Under the pieces are notes generated by a model. That model was not told the DNA's origin and searched no databases. It worked only from the letters and a program-made list of their open reading frames with translations. From JAUZOB01 sp963692465 (GTDB lineage Bacteria; Bacteroidota; Bacteroidia; Bacteroidales; Prolixibacteraceae), in the NCBI GenBank assembly GCA_963692465.1, contig OY829943.1:1116001-1180000 (forward strand): DNA of 64,000 nt. The letters are read 5' to 3'. Shown one piece after another: positions 8,833 to 16,416 of the stretch (its first letter is position 1; each line of letters starts with the position of its first letter). A program made the translations under genes and the position numbers.

Positions 8833-10191
8833 ATGAAACCTTTTAAGACCTTTCTTTATTTTGCTATCGTCGTTGTCATCTTATCCTGCACCTCCTTTTT
8901 CCTAAAACCAGACTATTTTTTTGGAAAAAACTTAAATAAAATAACCAGCAAGAACAACTTCAAAGAGAATCCACTTCCCGACACTACGGCCTTTGAAAAT
9001 GTACATACAGAGGAAAACCAAGCTATCCCGGATTCCTTATCAGGGAAAGTCAAAGGGCGGAACAGTACTGGTTCTTCCTCTCCGATTTACAACAACAACC
9101 TGATTTACGATTCTTCTTTTACAGAAGAACTACAACACCGATTAGGACAAGCCTGTTATAAACCGGTTCACATCCTTTATTTTGGAGATTCTCAGATTGA
9201 AGGAGACCACATATCCGGAACACTACGTTCTATTCTTCAATCAAAATTCGGAGGAAAAGGAGTCGGTTTTATCCGAATAGAAAACTTATTTAATGTTTCC
9301 GAAGGTTACCTTACAGAGGTCTCTTCCGGTTGGAATAAAAGTTACATCTACGATCACAACACCCCAGGGACCTTCTCTCCATTAGGATTTTACGCAACGC
9401 CGGTCCATAACGGAGCCTCGTTCTCCATCAACAGACTTCTCGGGAGAAAAAGGATCAACCTTTCAAAAATAGGGATTTACTATTCAACCGGAGATCATTC
9501 CGAGACGATTACTCTATCCGGTCATTCTTTCACAAAAGAGATTCAATTGCCGCTTTCGAAGACTCCAACGATTCAATATATCACCCTGGAAGGAAATTCA
9601 AATTCAATAAAGCTCCATTTTTCGGCAAGTAGAAATCTAAAAATTCACGGATTGCTATTTCAGAACGAAAAAGGAATTTACGTTGACAATATTTCCATGA
9701 GAGGCCAAATTGTTCCCCAGCTACAAAGAGTTCCGTCTTCTGATTTATCTGATTTTATACGAACTCAGAACGTGGGACTGGTTATTCTGCATTATGGCGT
9801 AAACCTCGTTCCCGGCATGCTCAAATCGTATGCGTTCTATACTCGAATGCTCAAAAAACAAATTCAATATATCCGTGAAACAGACCCTACGCTTCCGATT
9901 CTGATTGTCGGAGTATCCGACATGGCCCATCGAAATGGAACCGGACTAACATCCTACCCAAATATTTCAGCCGTCAGAACCGCACAACGCAATGCAGCCA
10001 AGCAAAAAGGCATTGCATTCTGGAATCTGGAGAAAGATATGGGAGGAAAAAATTCAATGATCAGATGGGTCCGGGCAATACCCACTCTGGCAACAAAAGA
10101 CTATGTCCATTTTAATCGTCGCGGAGCTGATAGTATCGGAAGGATGCTTAGTCGAACAATCTTTATCCCGTTAAAAACAAAGAAGCAATAA
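8833..10191 (+). CDS. SGNH/GDSL-family esterase, membrane- or lipid-anchored
   Basis: This 452-residue protein has an SGNH-hydrolase pattern: the nucleophile serine at S120 in YFGDSQIEG, asparagine N324 in HYGVN, and the D423/H426 pair in DYVHF. Residues 8-18 form one hydrophobic segment followed by C19, so it may be a lipoprotein or an N-terminally anchored exported protein. Residues 20-100 are a low-complexity spacer. An MBOAT O-acyltransferase starts 6 bp after the stop. In alginate, peptidoglycan and teichoic acid systems, SGNH and MBOAT proteins work together on O-acetylation of extracellular glycans, so this protein probably transfers or removes acetyl groups. The actual polymer is unknown. 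Confidence 0.82.
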   Translation: MKPFKTFLYFAIVVVILSCTSFFLKPDYFFGKNLNKITSKNNFKENPLPDTTAFENVHTEENQAIPDSLSGKVKGRNSTGSSSPIYNNNLIYDSSFTEELQHRLGQACYKPVHILYFGDSQIEGDHISGTLRSILQSKFGGKGVGFIRIENLFNVSEGYLTEVSSGWNKSYIYDHNTPGTFSPLGFYATPVHNGASFSINRLLGRKRINLSKIGIYYSTGDHSETITLSGHSFTKEIQLPLSKTPTIQYITLEGNSNSIKLHFSASRNLKIHGLLFQNEKGIYVDNISMRGQIVPQLQRVPSSDLSDFIRTQNVGLVILHYGVNLVPGMLKSYAFYTRMLKKQIQYIRETDPTLPILIVGVSDMAHRNGTGLTSYPNISAVRTAQRNAAKQKGIAFWNLEKDMGGKNSMIRWVRAIPTLATKDYVHFNRRGADSIGRMLSRTIFIPLKTKKQ

Positions 10192-10197
10192 GACCGT

Positions 10198-11727
10198 ATG
10201 TTCAACACAATATCTTCTTTTATAACCTGGCTATTCATGTATTCGGAAGACCATCCGTTCTTCTTCACTTCCGAAGTATTCTGGGTATTTTTCACCCTGG
10301 CCATGGGAGGTTATGCATTTTTGTATAAGAAGATTGCCTTACGGAATATCTACTTACTACTCATCAGTTTATTTTTCTATTACAGAACAACCGGCCCATT
10401 TGTCTTTCTTCTTATCTTCTCCTGCCTCATCAACTACGGCTATGGATTACTGATTGGCTATTCAACAGAGTCAAAAAGGTGGAAAAAGCTATGGCTATTT
10501 CTAGCTGTCGCAACCAATCTTCTAATACTCGGTTATTTTAAATATTCCTATTTTTTAACCGACCTGATGAACCAACTATTTCATTCCGATTTAAAAGTTA
10601 TTAATTGGATACATCTCTGGAGCAATGAATTATTCGGCAGCAATCAACCTATTAATCAGATCATTCTGCCAATCGGAATCTCGTTCATCACTTTTCAGGC
10701 TATCAGCTACATTGTTGACATTTACCGTCAAGATGTCAAAGCGCTAAAAAATCCGCTCGATTTTAGTTTTTATCTTACCTTCTTTCCGCAGCTTGTTGCC
10801 GGTCCAATTGTCCGTGCAGCAGCCTTTATTCCACAAATTCATCAAAAATATCAACTACGAAAAGAAGAATTTGGTCACGCTCTTTTTCTGATCATGGGTG
10901 GACTGATCAAAAAAATCATCATTGCAGATTATTTATCGCTTAATTTTGTAGATCGGGTATTCGAATCACCGCTTTCATTTTCAGGAGTCGAAATACTAGG
11001 AGCCATTTATGCCTATGCCATTCAGATATTTTGTGATTTCTCCGGATATACCGATATAGCCATCGGACTCGGATTACTGATGGGATTTCGCCTTCCAATC
11101 AATTTTAATGCGCCCTACAAATCGAGGAACATCAGTGAATTCTGGCGACGTTGGCACATTTCGCTTTCGATGTGGTTAAAAGACTACCTGTATATTCCAC
11201 TCGGAGGTAGCCGGAAAGGGAAATTAAGAACTTACCTCAATCTAATGATCACCATGCTTCTGGGAGGGCTCTGGCATGGAGCAAGCATTCGATTCATTCT
11301 TTGGGGGGGCATTCACGGCGCAGGACTATGCATTCACAAATTATGGAAGGATCTATTCCCTCATTTAAGATCGACGAGAATATCGCACTTTCTGTCCGTT
11401 ATTCTCACTTTTCATTTTGTTGCTTTCGCATGGATTTGTTTCCGGGCTGATGACCTGACAACCATTCAGGAAATGTTTTATCAGTTCACACACACCTTTC
11501 TGCCTAAAGATCCGTCAAGTCTCATTCCAGCCTATTCAATAATCCTTTCGTTAATGCTATGTGGATATTTAATTCATGCATTCCCGGCACAGCTACAGGA
11601 ACAATGGAGAGGATGGTTTATCCGGGTTCCTTTCCTGGTCAAAATAGGGTTTGGAATCGTCACTGGGATTCTTCTTTACTATGCCATGTCAGCCGGACTG
11701 CAACCATTTATTTATTTCCGTTTTTAA
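10198..11727 (+). CDS. MBOAT-family O-acyltransferase (AlgI/PatA/DltB type)
   Basis: This 509-residue polytopic membrane protein belongs to the membrane-bound O-acyltransferase family that passes acetyl groups across the membrane for modification of cell-surface polymers. Conserved features are FPQLVAGPIVR, CDFSGYTDIAIGLGLLMGF, NISEFWRRWHISLS and the catalytic histidine H360 in GGLWHGAS. About ten hydrophobic segments are visible. Length fits AlgI-like proteins (470-520 residues). It directly follows the SGNH gene in an apparent two-gene operon. No glycan synthesis genes are next to it, so the acceptor cannot be deduced. Confidence 0.92.
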   Translation: MFNTISSFITWLFMYSEDHPFFFTSEVFWVFFTLAMGGYAFLYKKIALRNIYLLLISLFFYYRTTGPFVFLLIFSCLINYGYGLLIGYSTESKRWKKLWLFLAVATNLLILGYFKYSYFLTDLMNQLFHSDLKVINWIHLWSNELFGSNQPINQIILPIGISFITFQAISYIVDIYRQDVKALKNPLDFSFYLTFFPQLVAGPIVRAAAFIPQIHQKYQLRKEEFGHALFLIMGGLIKKIIIADYLSLNFVDRVFESPLSFSGVEILGAIYAYAIQIFCDFSGYTDIAIGLGLLMGFRLPINFNAPYKSRNISEFWRRWHISLSMWLKDYLYIPLGGSRKGKLRTYLNLMITMLLGGLWHGASIRFILWGGIHGAGLCIHKLWKDLFPHLRSTRISHFLSVILTFHFVAFAWICFRADDLTTIQEMFYQFTHTFLPKDPSSLIPAYSIILSLMLCGYLIHAFPAQLQEQWRGWFIRVPFLVKIGFGIVTGILLYYAMSAGLQPFIYFRF

Positions 11728-11804
11728 AAAGGAGGTAAAAAATTCATTCTGATCATTTTAAACACAAATAAATGCATTCTATAGAAAAACTCCTCGCTCA
11801 TTTT

Positions 11805-11835
11805 TTTGGTTAAAGGGGAAATTCCGATAGATTTG
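11805..11835 (+). promoter_or_regulatory. Promoter of the SIS isomerase / isochorismatase operon
   Basis: TTTG at 11805-11808 and TAGATTTG at 11828-11835 are separated by 19 bp. This matches the Bacteroidota consensus of a -33 TTTG and -7 TAnnTTTG. Transcription would begin near 11842, giving a leader of about 78 nt. Confidence 0.7.
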
Positions 11836-11874
11836 CAATGTTGTATTTATTTTAAACAAAGAAAGATATCCACC

Positions 11875-11898
11875 GTTCCCAATCTATAATTCGGGAAC
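11875..11898 (+). repeat. Inverted repeat in the leader of the SIS isomerase gene
   Basis: Six-bp perfect arms, GTTCCC (11875-11880) and GGGAAC (11893-11898), surround a 12-nt AT-rich loop. The element lies in the predicted 5' leader, 22 bp before the ATG. It may be an operator or an RNA hairpin; nothing in the sequence decides between them. Confidence 0.4.
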
Positions 11899-11919
11899 AT
11901 AGAGCAATTTATACGGAAA

Positions 11920-12552
11920 ATGGATTTTAAACAGATTGTAAGAGATGTACTGGAACAAGAATCTGATGCTATCAGAAAAATTCCGGTAACCGATAATTTC
12001 GAAAAGGCAATAAATATCATTCATAAATCAGTTCATGAACAAAGTGGGAAGTTAGTCGTCAGCGGAATGGGTAAAGCAGGGCAAATCGCTCTTAATATTG
12101 CCACCACATTCAGCTCTACCGGAACCCCTGCTGTATTTCTTCATCCCAGCGATGCACAACACGGTGATTTAGGAGTCATTCAACCACACGATACACTTTT
12201 GTTAATTTCCAACTCCGGAAAAACCCGAGAGATCCTGGAACTCATCGAACTATCAAATAAATTATATGCCAATCTGCCTCTCGTTGCAATTACCAGTGAT
12301 TTAGAGAGCCCGTTAGCACAGATTGCTGATGCATGTCTGCACACCGGAAACCCCAAAGAAGTCTGTCCGCTTGGATTAACACCCAGCACCTCAACAACTG
12401 CCATGACCGTCATAGGGGATGCTCTGGTGGTATCGATGATGAAGAAAATCGGTTTCACCAACGAAGAATACGCCAAAAGACATCACGGTGGCTATCTGGG
12501 GAACAAATCACGGGAACAGGCCCATCAGGAAAAGCAAAAAGAGACTAAATAA
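11920..12552 (+). CDS. SIS-domain sugar phosphate isomerase, KpsF/KdsD-like, without CBS domains
   Basis: The 210-residue protein matches the isomerase domain of D-arabinose 5-phosphate isomerase, which supplies arabinose 5-phosphate for Kdo synthesis. Visible motifs include VSGMGKAGQIALNIATTFSSTGTPAVFLHPSDAQHGDLGVI (read here in parts: SGMGKAG, FLHPSDAQHGDLG), ISNSGKTREI and LTPSTSTTAM. The pair of CBS domains found in the usual 320-residue KdsD is absent; single-domain forms are known in some bacteria. An isochorismatase-family gene follows 12 bp later. Arabinose 5-phosphate isomerase is the first choice, but another phosphosugar cannot be excluded. Confidence 0.83.
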   Translation: MDFKQIVRDVLEQESDAIRKIPVTDNFEKAINIIHKSVHEQSGKLVVSGMGKAGQIALNIATTFSSTGTPAVFLHPSDAQHGDLGVIQPHDTLLLISNSGKTREILELIELSNKLYANLPLVAITSDLESPLAQIADACLHTGNPKEVCPLGLTPSTSTTAMTVIGDALVVSMMKKIGFTNEEYAKRHHGGYLGNKSREQAHQEKQKETK

Positions 12553-12564
12553 AAATTCACTTTT

Positions 12565-13107
12565 ATGAGAATTTGCAAAGACGACTGTACCGCTCTGGTG
12601 ATTGACATGCAGGAAAAGATTTTTCCGGCCATGAGCAAAAAAGAAGAGCTTTTGCGTCATTGTGAAATTCTGATCAACGGATTACAAGAATTATCCATTT
12701 CTACAACCTTCACACAACAATACACCAAGGGACTCGGAGAAACAGTCCCGGAAATAAGATCATTAGTCTCCAATTTCAGCTATATCGACAAAACCGATTT
12801 CAGCTGTCTGGATGAACCGGCTTACGCAGAATGGCTCAGACAACAAAATCGTAAAAATATCATCATCTGTGGAATCGAAGCACATGTTTGTGTATTACAG
12901 ACCGCAATCGACTTAAAGGAGAAAGGATACAACCCGATTGTAATTGTTGATTGTATCAGTGCACGAACAGAGGAGAACAAAGCACTAAGTCTTGAACGCT
13001 TGAAACAAGAAAAAATTATTCTCTCAAGTTATGAATCCATTCTTTTTGAGCTAACCCGTTCCTCTAAGACACCTGAATTCAGGACTATCTCCAAGTTAAT
13101 TAAATAG
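12565..13107 (+). CDS. Isochorismatase-family cysteine hydrolase
   Basis: This 180-residue cytoplasmic protein has the catalytic triad of the family: D14 in VIDMQEK, K76 in IDKTDFS, and C109 in GIEAHVCV. The family includes nicotinamidases, isochorismatases and YcaC-like hydrolases. The short form with EAHVC, and the lack of the metal-binding histidines of nicotinamidase, point to the YcaC-like group, whose physiological substrate is mostly unknown. It probably shares the promoter of the preceding sugar phosphate isomerase, but no functional link between the two is known to me. A bidirectional terminator follows directly. Confidence 0.87.
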   Translation: MRICKDDCTALVIDMQEKIFPAMSKKEELLRHCEILINGLQELSISTTFTQQYTKGLGETVPEIRSLVSNFSYIDKTDFSCLDEPAYAEWLRQQNRKNIIICGIEAHVCVLQTAIDLKEKGYNPIVIVDCISARTEENKALSLERLKQEKIILSSYESILFELTRSSKTPEFRTISKLIK

Positions 13108-13122
13108 GATACAATAAGGGAA

Positions 13123-13164
13123 AAAATAAAAAGGAGTGACTCATTGGCCACTCCTTTTTATTTT
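13123..13164. terminator. Bidirectional terminator between convergent genes
   Basis: Sixteen-bp perfect arms (13123-13138 with 13149-13164) surround a 10-nt loop. The core is GGAGTG/CACTCC, with an A-rich left side and a T-rich right side, so it can end transcription from both directions. Its last base overlaps the stop codon of the transaldolase gene on the minus strand. Confidence 0.85.
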
Positions 13165-13829
13165 CAGAATTCAATATCATACAATCCTTCACCATCCTCC
13201 GTGAAAGTTTTCACGCTGATATCGGTCATCGGATGTTTAATAAGAGTCATAAGTAATTCATAGTTAATCGTGGCCGCATGTGAGCCAACCATACTGGTTC
13301 GATGAATCTGGTCAACCGTTTTGAAACTGGCAGCCAAAACCCGGGTATGGAGATTGAATTTGACCATATTCTTTACGATATCCTCAACAACTTCAATCCC
13401 ATGTGAAGAGATATTATCCAAACGACTAACATACGGTGCTACAAAATCAGCCCCGGCTTTAGAGGCAACAAGAGCCTGTTGTTGTGTAAATATAGCAGTT
13501 GCCGTAACATTTATCCCGGCATCTTTAACCATCTGAATTGCCTTGTACCCTGCAGCAGTAACCGGAATCTTAACGTAATAATTATTTCCCAGAGCAAAAA
13601 AGTCCCGATATTTTTTGGCTTCACGTAAAATATCTTCAGGATTACTACTTATTGCCTGAATATGGATCATTCCATTCCCAATTATTTCAAGAATTTTAGG
13701 AATAGCAACTGAAAGTTTCATTCCTGAATGTTTTAAAATAGTTGGATTGGTTGTAACTCCTTCTAATGGGAAAAATTTGTACAGTTCCTGCAATTCTTCC
13801 AGGTTAGCTGTATCGGCCATGTAAATCAT
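13164..13829 (-). CDS. Transaldolase of the fructose-6-phosphate aldolase (FSA/TalC) type
   Basis: This 221-residue protein is a small class I aldolase that forms a Schiff base through K87 in YYVKIPVT. DTANLEEL and GVTTNPT near the N-terminus and PYVSRLDN in the second half are typical. FSA-type proteins act as transaldolase or as fructose 6-phosphate aldolase; the residue that separates the two cannot be assigned confidently without an alignment. ATG at 13829 is used; 13820 (MADTANL) is equally possible. It has its own -7 box just upstream and is separated from the next minus-strand gene by a terminator. It may serve the pentose phosphate pathway rather than the neighbouring cluster. Confidence 0.9.
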   Translation of the reverse strand: MIYMADTANLEELQELYKFFPLEGVTTNPTILKHSGMKLSVAIPKILEIIGNGMIHIQAISSNPEDILREAKKYRDFFALGNNYYVKIPVTAAGYKAIQMVKDAGINVTATAIFTQQQALVASKAGADFVAPYVSRLDNISSHGIEVVEDIVKNMVKFNLHTRVLAASFKTVDQIHRTSMVGSHAATINYELLMTLIKHPMTDISVKTFTEDGEGLYDIEF

Positions 13830-13875
13830 AATCTATTTCCTTTAAACGATCTTCTTGATTCGTTGAAATTTACCG

Positions 13876-13883
13876 CAAAGGTA
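13876..13883 (-). promoter_or_regulatory. -7 element (TACCTTTG) of the transaldolase gene
   Basis: Read on the minus strand, the octamer is an exact TAnnTTTG match located 46 bp upstream of the ATG. A clear -33 TTG is missing at the expected distance, so the promoter may be weak or activator-dependent. Confidence 0.5.
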
Positions 13884-13952
13884 ACGTTGATTTTCAGAAC
13901 CCTTCACGTATATTTCAACCAACTGCAAGGATTAATTATTACTTAATCAACA

Positions 13953-13997
13953 AAACCGATCCGGTGTCAAATTATCAATAAAACACCAGATCGGTTT
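13953..13997 (-). terminator. Terminator of the GntR-controlled sugar / 2-oxoacid dehydrogenase operon
   Basis: Arms 13953-13961 and 13989-13997 pair perfectly over 9 bp. After one mismatch, 13963-13967 and 13983-13987 add 5 bp, with a 15-nt loop. On the minus strand it follows the MDR stop codon by about 16 nt and is followed by a short T-rich tail. Confidence 0.75.
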
Positions 13998-14013
13998 ACG
14001 TCTTTTTGCCCAA

Positions 14014-15288
14014 TTAAATAGCCGGAGCAGTTTTCAAAAGATACGCTTCTGCCTCTGTGCTCCACAAACCATTATGCTGCTTTGTGATCTCGTCAAGACG
14101 GGCAAACAAAGGATCTGTTTTCCCTTTTTCGGCAAAATCAGACAGCGCAGTCAGTGGTATATTTTTATGCGTATAAATCAATTTCTTCCCACCCGGAATA
14201 GAAGGGAGCCGTCGGGTTGTATCGATTACCGCATTTAATCCTCCAACATGAGTAATCAGTCCGGCCGGGTCCAACCCAGCTGCCATCTGATTCAATGCTT
14301 CAACCATATCATCATTATTCCCGCCACTGGTTCCGACTATATGTGTAGAAGAATAATGTACATTGTAAAAATTAAACGGAGCTTTAAACTGAGAATTTCC
14401 AGGTCCGGCGAAGAAATTCAAACATCCGTCGAACGCAAGGATCGCATCAGCTTGCTCAACAACCGGCACAACCGGAGCAAAAGTAAAAACATCGTTGTAT
14501 CCTTTCCCTTCGGTAAGACTCATCAGTAATTCAACAGCATCCGATGCAACCGCAGTATTGATATACCGAAGATCGATGCCCCTTGAGGCGGCAAATTCAA
14601 CCGTATAAAGAGAAGCTGCACGATCAAGACGGGACTGATCAATATCGGTCACAACCATCAACCGGGGTTTCCGGTCATTGCGGTGCAGTGCATAATTAAT
14701 AGCCGCCAGTCCCATCGGACCAACTCCGGCAAGAAGAGCCATATTCCCTCCGTCAACAATTTCCATCTGATGAATATACGAGCCGTGACTGGTGTGATAA
14801 TTGGCATGCATAGCCCCGATGACACAAGAAAGCGGCTCCGATAAAGATGCCGGATAAAAACCCGGACCTTTATACGGAAGCAGACAGTTCTTCTCCATCA
14901 CCTCATTGGGTATGATTACATAAGTTGCATCGCCTCCAATAAAACGATAAGAATATCCCGGAGCACTTAATATACCAATAGGTCCTTCTTCGTAATTCAA
15001 AGCCGGCTGAATAGAAAATTTCATTCCGGGAGCAAACTGATGAGACCATTTAGACCCAACCGTTAATAATTCCCCTGCAAATTCATGTCCGATAATCGTC
15101 GGATTTTGAGCAACATCCTCAGGAACACGTTTATGATCAGCCCCTTGCACTGTTGCCTTATAAGACGACATACAAATACTATCGGAGATTACCCTTGCCA
15201 GTATTTCATCTTCTTTCAGAACCGGCAATTCAAATTCTTCAAGCCGAAGATCGTCTTTCCCATATATTCGAACAGCTTTAGTCTTCAT
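14014..15288 (-). CDS. Zinc-type MDR dehydrogenase, L-sorbose-1-phosphate-reductase-like
   Basis: This 424-residue medium-chain dehydrogenase most resembles the SorE-type L-sorbose 1-phosphate reductases, which interconvert a ketose phosphate and a hexitol phosphate with NAD(P). Catalytic zinc ligands are recognisable: C39 in DSICMSS, H68-E69 in IIGHEFAGE, and a glutamate in LSEPLSC. The Rossmann motif is AGVGPMGLAAINY. The four-cysteine structural zinc lobe of ordinary alcohol dehydrogenases is missing; the corresponding region (about 95-130) has no cysteine. It is the last gene of the operon, 36 bp after the SDR gene. The exact substrate is not determined. Confidence 0.82.
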   Translation of the reverse strand: MKTKAVRIYGKDDLRLEEFELPVLKEDEILARVISDSICMSSYKATVQGADHKRVPEDVAQNPTIIGHEFAGELLTVGSKWSHQFAPGMKFSIQPALNYEEGPIGILSAPGYSYRFIGGDATYVIIPNEVMEKNCLLPYKGPGFYPASLSEPLSCVIGAMHANYHTSHGSYIHQMEIVDGGNMALLAGVGPMGLAAINYALHRNDRKPRLMVVTDIDQSRLDRAASLYTVEFAASRGIDLRYINTAVASDAVELLMSLTEGKGYNDVFTFAPVVPVVEQADAILAFDGCLNFFAGPGNSQFKAPFNFYNVHYSSTHIVGTSGGNNDDMVEALNQMAAGLDPAGLITHVGGLNAVIDTTRRLPSIPGGKKLIYTHKNIPLTALSDFAEKGKTDPLFARLDEITKQHNGLWSTEAEAYLLKTAPAI

Positions 15289-15324
15289 CCTTTTTTTCGT
15301 ATTAAGTAAAACAATTAAATAAAA

Positions 15325-16410
15325 TTACCGAAGCATATTTTGACCACCAGTAACAGGGATGGCCTGTCCGGTTTCGTATTCTTGTTCAATCGCATAATAG
15401 ATGGCTTTCACCACGTCGGCTGGAGTACAGCCGCGTCCTGCAGGAACCTGCGACTCATAAAAATTCTTCACATCAGCAACAGTTTGTGCTCCGGGGACTT
15501 TTCCTGCTTTAAGATACTGCACAAACAATCCCCGTTCAGGATCACTCCACAACGGTCCATCGAAGAAATTACCGGGACAGATTGAGTTGACTTTAATCTT
15601 ATAGGGCATTAGTTCCAGCGCAAAAGACTGAGTCAGACCAATACCTCCGAATTTTCCACCGGCATAAGTAAAGTTTTTATTACTTCCTTTCAATCCCGAT
15701 TTGGAATTGATTTGAATAATATCGGTAAAGTAATTCTTGCGATATTGATTCTGAAGTTTCATGACGGGAGAAGCGTATTTTGCACAAAGAAAATAACCCA
15801 TATAATTGATACGGGTCATTAATTCGAAATTTTCAGGAGTCATGACATCCAATCCCCCTGCTTTAAGGATTCCGGCATTACTGACAAAAACATCCAGTCC
15901 CCCGAATTCGCATACGGTTTGTTCAATCAGATTTTGTACTGATTCGGCGTTAGACACATCCACTTTAACAAAAGCTGCACGATTGCTCCGGTTCTGTGCA
16001 TTTAACTCAGCCGCCTTTTTATTACCCTGATTTTCATTCAAATCAGCAATTACAACCGATGCGCCCTGTTCAAACAGGAAATCGGCAATACCACCACCAA
16101 AGCCTTGTGCTCCGCCGGTAACAATAACGATCTTCCCGACAACACGACCTTCTTTTTCGGGCTGTTGGATTTTAACCCAACCCCATCCTTCAAAGTGTAT
16201 CCACTCCGGTATCTTCCCCTGACATTGCAGCAATGCATCCTTACATGAAGCAATCAACTTATCTGCATCTTCATTTTTTTCAATACGAAGAACCTGTTCA
16301 GAGGCAGCTTCTTCCCGATGTTCCGCACAAAAAGTAAGGATCTTGACTGTCTCATCTGAGACCATCATTCGTACAGCAGGAATCACTGTAGAGTACTTTC
16401 TTTCAGTCAT
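15325..16410 (-). CDS. SDR-family dehydrogenase with N-terminal extension, sorbitol-6-phosphate-dehydrogenase-like
   Basis: The 361-residue protein has a classical short-chain dehydrogenase domain from about residue 90: the nucleotide-binding TGGAQGFGGG at 98-107, SNAG at 177-180, a serine near 236-238, and the catalytic Y249-x3-K253. Residues 1-88 precede the Rossmann fold and match no domain I recognise. Classical SDRs have about 250 residues, so this is a real extension. The core resembles sorbitol-6-phosphate 2-dehydrogenases, which fits the adjacent sorbose-phosphate-reductase-like gene. It lies 6 bp after the PHP gene and 36 bp before the MDR gene in one transcription unit. Confidence 0.83.
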   Translation of the reverse strand: MTERKYSTVIPAVRMMVSDETVKILTFCAEHREEAASEQVLRIEKNEDADKLIASCKDALLQCQGKIPEWIHFEGWGWVKIQQPEKEGRVVGKIVIVTGGAQGFGGGIADFLFEQGASVVIADLNENQGNKKAAELNAQNRSNRAAFVKVDVSNAESVQNLIEQTVCEFGGLDVFVSNAGILKAGGLDVMTPENFELMTRINYMGYFLCAKYASPVMKLQNQYRKNYFTDIIQINSKSGLKGSNKNFTYAGGKFGGIGLTQSFALELMPYKIKVNSICPGNFFDGPLWSDPERGLFVQYLKAGKVPGAQTVADVKNFYESQVPAGRGCTPADVVKAIYYAIEQEYETGQAIPVTGGQNMLR

Positions 16411-16416
16411 TTTATT

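Noticed and set aside
13164..13829. Transaldolase as part of the GntR-controlled operon
   Set aside because: A terminator (13953-13997) and its own -7 box separate it from the upstream genes, so membership is not supported.
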